Part shown: piece after piece, positions 51,497 through 61,096 of the stretch
Layout: each line of letters starts with the position of its first letter
How positions within the stretch are numbered: the first letter of the stretch is position 1
NCBI GenBank assembly: GCA_047605645.1
Contig: JASGFJ010000019.1
Coordinates: 25,540-89,539 of the forward strand
From: UBA1309 sp047605645
GTDB taxonomy: Bacteria; Bacteroidota; Bacteroidia; Bacteroidales; Dysgonomonadaceae
DNA length: 64,000 nt
Direction: 5' to 3'
The notes under the pieces: generated by a model
Databases searched by the model: none
Seen by the model: the letters and a program-made list of their open reading frames with translations, nothing else
Told to the model about the DNA's origin: nothing
Made by a program: the position numbers and the translations under genes

Positions 51497-54400
51497 ATGG
51501 CTATTCAATACGGAAAAACCTGGTGGGGCGAGCATTGGCTTCGTTCTTTGGAAAATGTAGATTACGACAACCGACTTCCCCGCGGAGCTTCATACGCGCG
51601 GAACGGATATGTAAAAGAGATTAAATTCAAGGGAAATACCATTACGGCAAAGGTCACAGGAAGCCGTCCGCGCCCTTATCAGGTGACGATTATTGTCCCT
51701 CCTTTTTTCGAAGAACAAACAGCTCGTTTGATGTCGGATATTATCGCACGTCCGGCTATCATATCCAAACTGTTGAACAGGGAACTCGATCCGGAAATCC
51801 AAAGCATTGCCGAACGACAGGGGTTAAAAGTGTTTCCCAAACAATGGATCGATTTCAAAATGCAATGTTCCTGTCCCGACTGGGCTGTTCCGTGCAAGCA
51901 TTTGGCGGCAGTGATCTATATGATCAGCCGTGAAATAGATAACAATCCATTTCTCGTATTTGAGATTCATAATGTTAACTTAATCGACGAATTAAATAAG
52001 CGCGGACTGGTTGTTTCGGATCCGAAAAAAAACGTGATTCCCGCCTTGTCTTCTTTTTTGAGCATAGCGAAGAAAAAAACGACTCCTTATAATGAAGAAC
52101 TGGCGTATGACCGGGTCGATTTTTCCCGGCTGAACAACATCGCGAACTCATTACCTCTACTGCTTCCTGATTCCCCACCCTTTTATTCATCAGGAAACTT
52201 CAGGGATAAATTCAACATACAATTTATCAGAAATGCCAAAGAAGCCAATCGTCTTCTTTCGAAAAAGCTACAAATTGATGCCGTATTTCCCGAATTCCGT
52301 GCCGGTAATGAAATCAACCATCACACTACTGTGTTGTTACTTCTGGATAATAACAATATCATTCAGTTCAACGGCGAAAACCACAACTTTAAAACACTGG
52401 GACAATTCATTCCGGCTCTGTTCAGATTAAACCCCGATCATCTGTCCGACTTTCAACCATCAATAGCTGCGTTTCATAAACTATTGTTTGCCTCGCTGCA
52501 TCTCATTGCAAACGGAAATGTTGTTTCGCAAATCGTCCGCTTGGACAACAAGCAGTTTATCATCCGTTGGCAACCGGCACTTATCGATGCGGAAGTTCGT
52601 TCACTGGTGGAAAAGCTATCCTGTATTATACCACCGGACTTGTTGTTCACTCATAAGAAAACGTCAAAATCAGAGAAATACATTCCTTTAGAAAATCAGG
52701 TTCAGGAACTTCTTACCCTGTTTATCACCGAATCAATATCCCATCTGTCCAAAGCCAGCAAAGACGATTTATTTGAAGACCTTTTTTTCAAGCAGCAGGC
52801 TTACGCTTTTTCGGGAGTGGGAGAAAATGCATTGAGCGGAGGCATCAAAGTGTGGTTGGATCGTTTTTTCCTGACCAAAGGTGATTTTCGTCCGGTCATC
52901 ACAGTCACTGAGCTGGATTCTTCCGATTTTGACATACAACTCAGCCTGGAGGAAACAGGAAATACGGATAAACTTCCAATTCCGTTAGTGGATATACTGA
53001 ACAATAAACAGTTCGAAGAGCAACGTTTCACTATTTTACAGACACTGTCATTACTTTCTCCATTTATCAGCGGATTGGATCAGCATATCAATTCATTCGG
53101 GAAAGCTCCCATGCGATTAGATATACGACAGTTTTCGCCCTTCCTGATGGAGGTACTACCCGCTATCCGGCTGCTGGATGTCAAAGTCATGTTGCCGAAA
53201 TCGCTTCAATACATCCTCAAACCCAAAGCAACAGTCAAGCTAACCCGGAAATCCGATCAGAAAGGGTCTGTACGCCTGGATGAGCTGCTGTCTTTCGATT
53301 GGCGGCTAGCTTTAGGCGATGAACTGATTTCACCGGAAGATTTCACAAAACTGTTGATGAATGCCGGTAACCTTTTCCGATTCAAGGAAAACTATATCTA
53401 TGTAAGCGAGCAGGAGATAGAGAAACTCCACAAACTGATAAACAGCGATAAAAAACTAAGTGTGAGCGAACTGCTGCAAACAGCTCTGTCGGAAGAATAC
53501 GACGGCGCTCCCATCGCACTGACAGATGAAGTGCGAGAAATAATCAAGGAACTATCTTCGAGCGAGGACATCCCTTTGCCTCAAGGGTTGCAGGCGCAAC
53601 TGCGTCCTTATCAACAGCGCGGCTATTCATGGATGTATCGGAACAGCCGTATCGGCTTCGGGAGCATTATTGCCGATGATATGGGATTAGGAAAGACTCT
53701 ACAAGTGATAACCATATTGCAAAAACTCAAAGAAGACGGAGCTCTCAGCAAAAAACAAAAAGCGTTGATTGTCGTGCCTACGGGCTTGCTGACAAACTGG
53801 GAAGCAGAAATTGCAAAATTCGCTCCGGCTCTCTCTACGCATATATTTCATGGAGGAAACCGCGACATTAAGATGTTCGAAGGGGACGTGATGCTTACCA
53901 CTTATGGCGTTTTGCGCAGCGATGCCAATCTGCTGAAGAAACAGAAATGGCAGATTATGGTTATCGATGAAGCACAAAACATAAAAAATCACGATACGGC
54001 TCAATCAAAAGCCGTAAAAAGCATTTCCGCCAATATACACATCGCCATGAGCGGAACACCTGTCGAAAACCGACTCACCGAGTTTTGGTCTATCATGGAT
54101 TATGCCAACAAAGGTTATCTGGGAAATATAAAATCTTTCAAGTCGGATTTCGCCGAACCAATCCAGGTATTCAACGACGAATCAGCAATCATGCGCTTCC
54201 GAAAAGTAACTTCACCTTTCATGATGCGCCGCATGAAATCGGATAAATCAATTATTTCCGACCTGCCCGATAAAGTAGAACAAAACCAATTTGCCCTCCT
54301 CTCGAAGCAACAAGCTGCTTTATACGAGAAGACAATGGAGGCTGCCATGAACGAAATAGAGGGTTTGTCTCTTTCGGATGGCGAATCGCTTTTCAAACGC

Positions 54401-55009
54401 CAAGGGTTGGTTCTGCAAATGATTCTCGCTTTGAAACAAATTTGCAACCATCCGACCAATTTTCTGAAAAACGGCAATTTCGACCCCTTACTTTCGGGAA
54501 AGACGCAACTCTTGCTTGAGATCCTCGATAGTATTCAAAGCTCCGGAGAAAAGGTATTGATTTTCACGCAATTTAAAGAGATGGGAGATTTGCTGCAGCA
54601 TTTTATTTCCGAGCACAGTGGCGAAACCCCGCTATTCTATCATGGAGGATGTAGCCTCAAAGAGCGCGAATCGATGGTGCAACGCTTTCAAAATAACCGG
54701 GCCGATAAGGTTTTTATCCTTTCACTCAAAGCCGCCGGGACAGGACTGAACCTCACTGCAGCTTCGCATGTTATCCATTACGATTTATGGTGGAATCCGG
54801 CTGTAGAGAATCAGGCAACCGACCGTGCCTACCGAATCGGACAGAAAAAGAATGTGATGATACACCGCTTTATTACCAAAAACACCTTTGAAGAGAAAAT
54901 AGATGACATGATTCAGCAAAAGAAGCGTCTGGCTGACATGACTGTTGCAACCGGAGAAAACTGGATCGGCAAATTAAGCAACAAAGAGTTGCGGGATATC
55001 TTCGGATAA
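51497..55009 (+). CDS. SWIM zinc-finger SNF2-family helicase/translocase
   Basis: The 1170-residue protein starts MAIQYGKTWWGEHWLRSLE and has a SWIM zinc finger CxCx(6)CxH (Cys124, Cys126, Cys133, His135). About 470 residues of unassigned sequence follow, then the SNF2 ATPase: Walker A DDMGLGKTLQVI near 732, DEAQNIKN near 823, and the second lobe with YHGGCSLKERESMVQRFQ, LSLKAAGTGLNLTAASHVIHYDLWWNPAVENQATDRAYRIGQ. SNF2 proteins move along double-stranded DNA to displace proteins; the SWIM finger contributes DNA or protein binding. It stands alone. Bacterial SWIM-SNF2 (HepA-like) proteins are of unclear role, repair or transcription recycling being candidates. It is intact. Confidence 0.93.
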   Translation: MAIQYGKTWWGEHWLRSLENVDYDNRLPRGASYARNGYVKEIKFKGNTITAKVTGSRPRPYQVTIIVPPFFEEQTARLMSDIIARPAIISKLLNRELDPEIQSIAERQGLKVFPKQWIDFKMQCSCPDWAVPCKHLAAVIYMISREIDNNPFLVFEIHNVNLIDELNKRGLVVSDPKKNVIPALSSFLSIAKKKTTPYNEELAYDRVDFSRLNNIANSLPLLLPDSPPFYSSGNFRDKFNIQFIRNAKEANRLLSKKLQIDAVFPEFRAGNEINHHTTVLLLLDNNNIIQFNGENHNFKTLGQFIPALFRLNPDHLSDFQPSIAAFHKLLFASLHLIANGNVVSQIVRLDNKQFIIRWQPALIDAEVRSLVEKLSCIIPPDLLFTHKKTSKSEKYIPLENQVQELLTLFITESISHLSKASKDDLFEDLFFKQQAYAFSGVGENALSGGIKVWLDRFFLTKGDFRPVITVTELDSSDFDIQLSLEETGNTDKLPIPLVDILNNKQFEEQRFTILQTLSLLSPFISGLDQHINSFGKAPMRLDIRQFSPFLMEVLPAIRLLDVKVMLPKSLQYILKPKATVKLTRKSDQKGSVRLDELLSFDWRLALGDELISPEDFTKLLMNAGNLFRFKENYIYVSEQEIEKLHKLINSDKKLSVSELLQTALSEEYDGAPIALTDEVREIIKELSSSEDIPLPQGLQAQLRPYQQRGYSWMYRNSRIGFGSIIADDMGLGKTLQVITILQKLKEDGALSKKQKALIVVPTGLLTNWEAEIAKFAPALSTHIFHGGNRDIKMFEGDVMLTTYGVLRSDANLLKKQKWQIMVIDEAQNIKNHDTAQSKAVKSISANIHIAMSGTPVENRLTEFWSIMDYANKGYLGNIKSFKSDFAEPIQVFNDESAIMRFRKVTSPFMMRRMKSDKSIISDLPDKVEQNQFALLSKQQAALYEKTMEAAMNEIEGLSLSDGESLFKRQGLVLQMILALKQICNHPTNFLKNGNFDPLLSGKTQLLLEILDSIQSSGEKVLIFTQFKEMGDLLQHFISEHSGETPLFYHGGCSLKERESMVQRFQNNRADKVFILSLKAAGTGLNLTAASHVIHYDLWWNPAVENQATDRAYRIGQKKNVMIHRFITKNTFEEKIDDMIQQKKRLADMTVATGENWIGKLSNKELRDIFG

Positions 55010-55123
55010 ACCGAATAGCCAGCCACTTAAAAAGTAAATAAAATATACAATGGGCTAAAAATGAAATTGAAGGATGAGGGTTAAGGTTAAGGCTAAAGCC
55101 ATCCGATAGTATGTGAATATTCG

Positions 55124-55311
55124 TAATTAGTTATAAGCACACATATAGTAAACTGAAAATAAGTAATATAACGGATTAGTTACATGCGACTAATGTAATA
55201 GAGCTACTTAACTAAATAAATATTTGCAATTAGTCATATACACATATAACATACTAAATACAAGCCACATACAGAACAAATCACTTATAACGAATGGAAT
55301 AGGACTACTTA
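55124..55311 (+). repeat. Second dispersed AT-rich repeat, copies 3 and 4 in tandem
   Basis: Unit 3 (55124-55210) and unit 4 (55227-55311) are imperfect tandem copies (AATTAGTTATAAGCACACAT / AATTAGTCATATACACATAT, and ending CTACTTA). Unit 3 carries the inverted repeat ATTAGT...ACTAAT around TACATG, which unit 4 lacks. Unit 4 ends 96 nt beyond the stop of the GH51 gene. A short Gly/Lys-poor stretch GGTTAAGGTTAAGGCTAA precedes them at about 55079. The region between the convergent SNF2 and GH51 genes has no coding frame. Confidence 0.45.
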
Positions 55312-55407
55312 TGAATCCACAGATATGTATAAAACAAGAGGAAGAGAAAAGCTTGTTTAGCCTTCCCCTTCCTCTGATTTCACCGATATTACTCCCGGTC
55401 TGTTATC

Positions 55408-57363
55408 CTAAAGCGTAATTACATACACATTAAATGATTGTGCCTGAACGTTCACTTCCATGTTGTTTCCTGACAAATTCACTTGGGAATTCTTCGGAAT
55501 GGTCGTATCGGGTTCATCCAATGTATTTTCTTTGTTCATGTCTCCCTTCAGAATGATATGTTCTGCTACAGGTTTCACGAAAGAGCGCTGTTTCAAATCC
55601 AGTTGTATTTTTATATTCTTATCCGCAGTAGATGTATTTGCCACCTTCACAACAATTTTATTCTTTCCCGCATCTATAACGGCACTGGCGTAAAGACCAT
55701 CCTGTCCGGTTATGTTTGCACCGTTGAGTTTAATGGGAAGAACATTTGTCCCTTTATATTGACTATAAAGCTGCTGAACATAATAGTTCACCGATTTAAC
55801 AGATCTCAGATTGTCGAACCAGATTAAATCCGGATTCCATTGCCAGGCATCCACATGCGCCAAAAGAGGTGCATACGTAGCCAGATGAACCACATCCGCA
55901 TTACGTTCTACTCCGGTCAGAAAAGCAGATTCACACAAAGCAGCCTCAAAGCTGTTTTTCTTCACCGGATGCGTGTGGCAGGCATATTCTCCCGCAAATA
56001 CCTTCGGCCCTTTCCGGTCGTAATTATCGTAACGGGTTGCCCCCTTCAAGAACCATTCCGGAGAACGGTAGAAATGTTCGTCTACCAAATCAACTTTCAG
56101 ACGCTTCATCTCGGGCCACAAGCGTTCAAACTCTGCGCCTTCAGAATCCGGGCCGGAAGAGCCGATTATCTTGATATTCGGATATTTTTTCCGTATCTGT
56201 TCCATAAAAGGTTTCAGATAAACAGCATATAGCGGTCCCCATTGTTCATTCCCAATGGCTAAATATTTCATATTGAAAGGATCCGGATGCCCCATATCCG
56301 CACGGATTTTTCCCCATTTGCTGGTGGCAGCTCCGTTTGCAAATTCAATCAAGTCAAGTGCATCATCGATGTAAGGTTGTAACGAATCCAAAGGAACGAC
56401 CTGCTCTCTTCCCTTCTGGAACTGGCATGAAAAACCGACACTCAACACAGGAAGCGCTTGTGCTCCAAAATCTTCACAAAGCTGAAAATATTCGAAAAAG
56501 CCCAATCCGTAAGATTGAAAATAATCCGGAAAAAAACGATGTTTGAACTCGTAGTTCCAACGGTTTTCATTTACCGGACGATTTTCGACCGGACCGATCG
56601 TGTTTTTCCATTGATAGCGGGTCGCCAGGTTGTTTCCCTCCACAATACATCCGCCGGGAAAACGAAAAACTCCGGGATGAAGGTCTGCCAGCGCCTGAGC
56701 AATATCGGCCCGCATTCCTCCTTCGCGGTTTTTCCATGTTTTTTCCGGGAAAAGAGAGACATGCTCCAAGTCAATTGTTCCGTAAGAATTTCCCATTCCT
56801 ACATTCAGTCTGGCATGGCTATTGGTTGTTCGTGCAACAATCTCTCCGGTATATTTTTTCCACTCTTTGCCTGTAATTTCAATTTCGCAACGTCCACGAT
56901 TATTGCTTTGACTATCCATAAATTCAGCAAAGACCTTCACCGGACTAGTTCCCAAATTTCGGGCATAAACAGAAAATTTATACTTCTCTCCTTCCTTGAT
57001 CCCGATACCTTTAAATCCCTCATTAACAAGACCGGTTCCTGTCAGCAAATCTGATTTATTGATTAACCGCACATAATGCGGGTTACGGTCGAAAGGACCG
57101 CCCTTGTCCTGCACACTCACTAAACCGTAGGTAGTCCATCCGGTGAACGGAGCATTTTTGAAATCAAACGATCGGTTTTTAATCAATTCAGCATACAGAC
57201 CGCCATCTGCTCCGAAGTTGATATCTTCAAAAAAGATTCCATACATATCAGGTTGAATAACTACCCCGGGTTTCTTTGCATCCACGACAAAAGTATAGTC
57301 TTGAGCAGCTGTCCCGATGAACACGGAACTCAAAAGAGCTAAACTTAAGAAATATTTCTTCAT
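55408..57363 (-). CDS. Secreted GH51 alpha-L-arabinofuranosidase
   Basis: The 651-residue protein has a signal peptide (MKKYFLSLALLSSVFIGTAA before QDYTFVVDA). The GH51 catalytic TIM barrel follows: MYGIFFEDINFGADGGLYAELIKNRSFDF near the start, FRFPGGCIVEG, YLAIGNEQWGPLYAVYLKPF with the acid/base Glu, and VDLVDEHFYRSPEWFLKGATRYDNY, which includes the nucleophile region. A C-terminal beta domain ends SFNVYVITL. It releases L-arabinofuranose from arabinan or arabinoxylan fragments. It is the last gene of the arabinose cluster; a terminator hairpin and leader element E separate it from the symporter gene, so it may be controlled separately. Confidence 0.93.
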   Translation of the reverse strand: MKKYFLSLALLSSVFIGTAAQDYTFVVDAKKPGVVIQPDMYGIFFEDINFGADGGLYAELIKNRSFDFKNAPFTGWTTYGLVSVQDKGGPFDRNPHYVRLINKSDLLTGTGLVNEGFKGIGIKEGEKYKFSVYARNLGTSPVKVFAEFMDSQSNNRGRCEIEITGKEWKKYTGEIVARTTNSHARLNVGMGNSYGTIDLEHVSLFPEKTWKNREGGMRADIAQALADLHPGVFRFPGGCIVEGNNLATRYQWKNTIGPVENRPVNENRWNYEFKHRFFPDYFQSYGLGFFEYFQLCEDFGAQALPVLSVGFSCQFQKGREQVVPLDSLQPYIDDALDLIEFANGAATSKWGKIRADMGHPDPFNMKYLAIGNEQWGPLYAVYLKPFMEQIRKKYPNIKIIGSSGPDSEGAEFERLWPEMKRLKVDLVDEHFYRSPEWFLKGATRYDNYDRKGPKVFAGEYACHTHPVKKNSFEAALCESAFLTGVERNADVVHLATYAPLLAHVDAWQWNPDLIWFDNLRSVKSVNYYVQQLYSQYKGTNVLPIKLNGANITGQDGLYASAVIDAGKNKIVVKVANTSTADKNIKIQLDLKQRSFVKPVAEHIILKGDMNKENTLDEPDTTIPKNSQVNLSGNNMEVNVQAQSFNVYVITL

Positions 57364-57391
57364 ACGATTTAATTATTACTGTTAGCTGGTA

Positions 57392-57456
57392 TGAAACTCG
57401 CTTGATTTTTGAATCATTGTTGGGGGTGATTTACTAAAAAATCAGGCTCCGCTTCA
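57392..57456 (-). repeat. Conserved leader element, copy E
   Basis: On the minus strand it reads TGAAGCGGAGCCTGATTTTT, TAGTAAATCACC, CCCAACAATGATTC, AAAAATCAAGCGAGTTTCA. It ends 28 nt before the GH51 ATG. Its spacer end (AACAGTAATAATTAAATCGT) equals that of copy A but for one base. Confidence 0.85.
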
Positions 57457-57474
57457 TTGAAGTCTTATGGTTTA

Positions 57475-57509
57475 ATAAAACGTTACCACTGTTGAAAAGC
57501 AGTGGTAAC
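57475..57509 (-). terminator. Terminator or attenuator between the symporter and GH51 genes
   Basis: On the minus strand GTTACCACTG (57500-57509) and CAGTGGTAAC (57482-57491) form a perfect 10-bp stem followed by GTTTTATT. It lies about 80 nt after the symporter stop and 19 nt before leader element E. Confidence 0.72.
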
Positions 57510-57587
57510 TAAATAGAACAATATAAAATGATAACTGTTTCTTGTCTTTCAATAAAGTCGCATAAAGCAAACAGTCACTTTTTAAGC

Positions 57588-59318
57588 TTACCAAAAATAC
57601 CAGTAGAATAATCCACAAAGCACCACAACGCCTAAAGATGCAATAACATCCCACTTGTTCCAGCTGGCTTTGATCTGCTTTTTATAATCACCGGTAAAGG
57701 TAATAGCTTCAATTTGTTGAGCGGTCGGTTTTGCTGTAAAGCACGACACCACCACCATCAATAGAATGATAAACACAAGCAGCCATATTTCGAAAATAAG
57801 CCAGTTGGTTTTCCAGAACCAGGTTGTAGATTCCCAGTACCAGCCTGTCATTGCATCTTTACCGGTATTGGTAAAGATATTGGTCAACAAACGGAGCATT
57901 CCAATAATAAAGCCGACAATCATTCCCGCTTCACCGGCTTTCGGTGTAATTCGCTTAGAGAAGATACCCAGTGCAAACACCGCAACCATGGCAGGAGCGA
58001 GCAAAGATTGAATACCTTGCAGATAATCATAAAGACTACCCAAACTCATCATGATAGGTATCCAGATAATACCTAATACCACCACAACAACAGTAGCTAT
58101 ACGACCTACAGTCACATAAGTAGCCTCACTCTTGTTCTTGAATTTCGGTTTATAGAAGTCTTCTGTAAACAAGGTAGCACAGGAATTGAAGAAAGCAGCC
58201 AAAGACGCAACCAATGCGGAGATAAATCCGATGGTTACAATCCCTTTCACTCCGGCAGGCAATACAAATTTAACCATAGATCCGAAAGCTGTATCGGGAT
58301 TATCCAAAGAGAAGCCACTGTCGGGACGTGCAGCCAAGGCGGCAGCAATCATCCCCGGTATTAAAAACATAAATACCGGCAACAATTTGAAATATCCGGC
58401 AGCAATTGTTCCTCTACGTGCACGTTTCATTACATCTTCATTCGCTTCCCCTTTACGTTGCCCCAGCACACGCTGAACAATATGCTGGTCGGTACACCAA
58501 TACCAGAAGCCAATAATTGATGCCCCGATAAATACCCAAAAACCGGGATAATCGTCATACAGAGGATCTCCTGTTTCGAAATGAAACATGTGGTTGGTTC
58601 CGTGCCCGTTATTAAGTGTTTTGGAATAATCAATCATAGCTGTCCAGCCATCAGCAATACTGCCACCACCTAATGCGGACAAACCAAGGAAAAGTACCAG
58701 AAATGAACCAATAATAAGGATGGGCGTTTGAATCGCCGAAAGTGTCATGACTCCTTTCATACCTCCCAAAACGGTAAAAATACCGGTCAGCACAATCAGG
58801 CCGATAGCTCCATACCAGAAAGGCAATCCCAGAAGACTTTCCATAAAGATACCTCCGGTAAATGCCGTTACACTCACTTTGGTAAGTACATATGCAATCA
58901 GTGTAATAATGGACAGCCACGAACCTGTAGCAGGCGTATAGCGGGTTTTCAGAAAATCAGGCATGGTGATGATTTTCCCCATTTTATTGTTCATCAGTTG
59001 ATAAAACGGAACAAAAAGCCATCCTAAGATAAGGATCATCCATCCTTGCATTTCCCAGTGTGCCATTCCTACACCGGCTTTTGCTCCGGTGCCGGCAAGT
59101 CCGACAAGATGTTCAGAACCGATATTAGCAGCAAAAATTGCCGCACCGATAATGTACCAGGGTTCGCCCTTTCCGAACAAATAATCCTCACTATCGGCAC
59201 CCTGCTGCATCCGTTTATCCTTTTGTATCGTGCGCCATACAGCCCAAGCGACACCAACTATCCCGACTACGATAATCACCCAGTCGAGCCAAATAAATTC
59301 ATGTGAACTCCAATTCAT
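57588..59318 (-). CDS. Sodium:solute (SSS/SGLT) family symporter, probable L-arabinose transporter
   Basis: The 576-residue protein has about 14 hydrophobic segments and the SSS hallmarks GKGEPWYIIGAAIFAANIGSEHLVGLAGTGA (first core repeat), GGMKGVMTLSAIQTPILIIGSFLVLFLGLSALGG and FISALVASLAAFFNSCATLFTEDFYKPKF (sodium site helix). It is of the sugar (SGLT-like) branch. Lying 22 nt after araB in the arabinose cluster, it probably imports L-arabinose (or arabino-oligomers) with sodium. Substrate is inferred from context. Confidence 0.9.
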   Translation of the reverse strand: MNWSSHEFIWLDWVIIVVGIVGVAWAVWRTIQKDKRMQQGADSEDYLFGKGEPWYIIGAAIFAANIGSEHLVGLAGTGAKAGVGMAHWEMQGWMILILGWLFVPFYQLMNNKMGKIITMPDFLKTRYTPATGSWLSIITLIAYVLTKVSVTAFTGGIFMESLLGLPFWYGAIGLIVLTGIFTVLGGMKGVMTLSAIQTPILIIGSFLVLFLGLSALGGGSIADGWTAMIDYSKTLNNGHGTNHMFHFETGDPLYDDYPGFWVFIGASIIGFWYWCTDQHIVQRVLGQRKGEANEDVMKRARRGTIAAGYFKLLPVFMFLIPGMIAAALAARPDSGFSLDNPDTAFGSMVKFVLPAGVKGIVTIGFISALVASLAAFFNSCATLFTEDFYKPKFKNKSEATYVTVGRIATVVVVVLGIIWIPIMMSLGSLYDYLQGIQSLLAPAMVAVFALGIFSKRITPKAGEAGMIVGFIIGMLRLLTNIFTNTGKDAMTGWYWESTTWFWKTNWLIFEIWLLVFIILLMVVVSCFTAKPTAQQIEAITFTGDYKKQIKASWNKWDVIASLGVVVLCGLFYWYFW

Positions 59319-59340
59319 AAAATCTGAATGTATTTAAGAT

Positions 59341-61008
59341 TTAAGAAAACAATTGTTCTTCGGTAAATTTGCCAAGGCTCTGGTATTTCTTATACAGTTC
59401 CAGATAAACCTTGTGATTTTCTTCGTTTGGATAATATTCATGAGCAAATCCTTGCCCCATCGTTTTCTGCGCAGCTTCAATATCGGGATAAACACCGGCT
59501 ACTACCGCAGCAAACATAGATGCGCCAAAGGCACACGCTTGTTCCGATTTGGCTACTTTGATCGGCATACCCAGCACATCGGCCAATGTCTGCATCACAA
59601 ACGGAGATTTCAATGAGATCCCACCGATACCAATGACTGTCTCAATTTCAATTCCATTTTCAAGAAAACGATCTACAATGGCTTTTGAACCAAACGCCGT
59701 CGCTTCGACCAAAGCACGGAAAATAAGCGGAGCCGAACTTCCCAGATTCAATCCGGTGATTGTTCCCTTTACCAATTGACTGGCATCCGGTGTACGACGG
59801 CCGTTCATCCAATCGATGGCAAGCACAGAGCTTTCACCCACAGGAATTTTCACGGCTTCTTTTGTCAAAGCAGGAATAATACCATCCAATGCCTCTTCCA
59901 CCAATTTATCTTTTGTTGCACTATCAATTAAAGAAGATTTAGCCAGAATATTTTCAATGGGCCAAGCCAATACCCGTTTGAACCAGGCGTAAATATCCCC
60001 GAATCCGGATTGTCCGGCCTCCAGACCGACCATTCCCGGAATCACAGAGCCATCAACCTGTCCACAGATACCCGGAATCAGTTTGTGCTTCATATCTTCA
60101 TAAGAAGCCACCATAATATCACAGGTAGAAGTTCCGATGACACGCACAAATGTTTTTGGTCCGATTTCAGCGCCGACAGCTCCCATGTGGCAATCGAAAG
60201 CGCCGACTCCAACCTTTACATGGGTCGTTAAGCCCAGGCGTTCGGCCCATTCCGGAGTCAGATTACCGACTGCGACATCGCTGGTATGCGTATCCTCAAA
60301 CAAATGCTCTCTGAATCCGGCCAGCAATGGATCAATAGCCTTCAGGAATTCTTCGGGTGGAAGTCCTCCCCATTCTTTCAGCCACATCGCTTTATGTCCG
60401 GCCGAGCAACGGCTACGAACGACTTTCTCCGGAACAAGATTCCCGGTAATAAGAGCCGGCATCCAGTCGCAATGTTCAATCCAGCTATATGCAGCTTCCC
60501 GTATAGATTCATCTTCACGAAGCACATGCGCTATTTTCGCCCACACCCATTCGCTGGAATAGATTCCTCCTTCATAAGCAGTGTAGTCGACATCCCAGGT
60601 TCCGGCAAGTTTATTGATATGAGCAGCTTCCTGAATAGCCGTATGATCTTTCCATAAAACAAACATCGCATTCGGATTCTCTGCAAATTCAGGACGAAGT
60701 GCCAACACTTGCCCATCTTTATCGATCAGAGCAGGTGTAGAACCTGTCGTATCGAACGACATCCCCACTACATTCGCAGCAACATCTGCCGGAGACTTGC
60801 TTAATGCTTCTTTAACCGACTCTTCAAGGGCTTCAATGTAATCAAGAGGATGTTGTCTATATTGATTTTTCAATGGAAGGCAATATTTCTCTTCTTTCCA
60901 TCGCTTGTAGTATTTCACAGCTGAAGCAATCTCTTTTCCGGTTTCCGCTTCAACAATCAGTGCACGGCAGGAATCCGAACCGTAATCAAGACCTATAACG
61001 TATTTCAT
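59341..61008 (-). CDS. araB: L-ribulokinase
   Basis: I start at ATG 61008 (MKYVIGLDYGSDSCRALIVEA); an upstream in-frame ATG would add 26 residues coming from the intercistronic hairpin. The 555-residue FGGY-family kinase has the ATP motif YGSDSCRALI, substrate region VLWKDHTAIQEA and CDWMPALITG, and the C-terminal signature EIETVIGIGGISLKSPFVMQTLADVLG. It phosphorylates L-ribulose made by AraA. It lies between araA and the symporter gene in one transcription unit. Confidence 0.93.
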   Translation of the reverse strand: MKYVIGLDYGSDSCRALIVEAETGKEIASAVKYYKRWKEEKYCLPLKNQYRQHPLDYIEALEESVKEALSKSPADVAANVVGMSFDTTGSTPALIDKDGQVLALRPEFAENPNAMFVLWKDHTAIQEAAHINKLAGTWDVDYTAYEGGIYSSEWVWAKIAHVLREDESIREAAYSWIEHCDWMPALITGNLVPEKVVRSRCSAGHKAMWLKEWGGLPPEEFLKAIDPLLAGFREHLFEDTHTSDVAVGNLTPEWAERLGLTTHVKVGVGAFDCHMGAVGAEIGPKTFVRVIGTSTCDIMVASYEDMKHKLIPGICGQVDGSVIPGMVGLEAGQSGFGDIYAWFKRVLAWPIENILAKSSLIDSATKDKLVEEALDGIIPALTKEAVKIPVGESSVLAIDWMNGRRTPDASQLVKGTITGLNLGSSAPLIFRALVEATAFGSKAIVDRFLENGIEIETVIGIGGISLKSPFVMQTLADVLGMPIKVAKSEQACAFGASMFAAVVAGVYPDIEAAQKTMGQGFAHEYYPNEENHKVYLELYKKYQSLGKFTEEQLFS

Positions 61009-61034
61009 GATTTTCAATTTATAAATATGCAGGT

Positions 61035-61078
61035 ATGCCAATGTACCAATAAGAAAATTTGAATTGGCAAATTGGCAT
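61035..61078 (-). other. Intercistronic hairpin between araA and araB
   Basis: ATGCCAAT (61035-61042) pairs with ATTGGCAT (61071-61078), and inside it ACCAAT with ATTGG. There is no T run. It overlaps the upstream ATG at 61086 that would otherwise extend araB. Confidence 0.55.
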
Positions 61079-61096
61079 ATCCGCACATTCGGTATA

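Noticed and set aside
61009..61086. N-terminal extension of araB from ATG 61086
   Set aside because: The added 26 residues are encoded by an intercistronic hairpin, and ribulokinases start at MKYVIGLDYGSDS.
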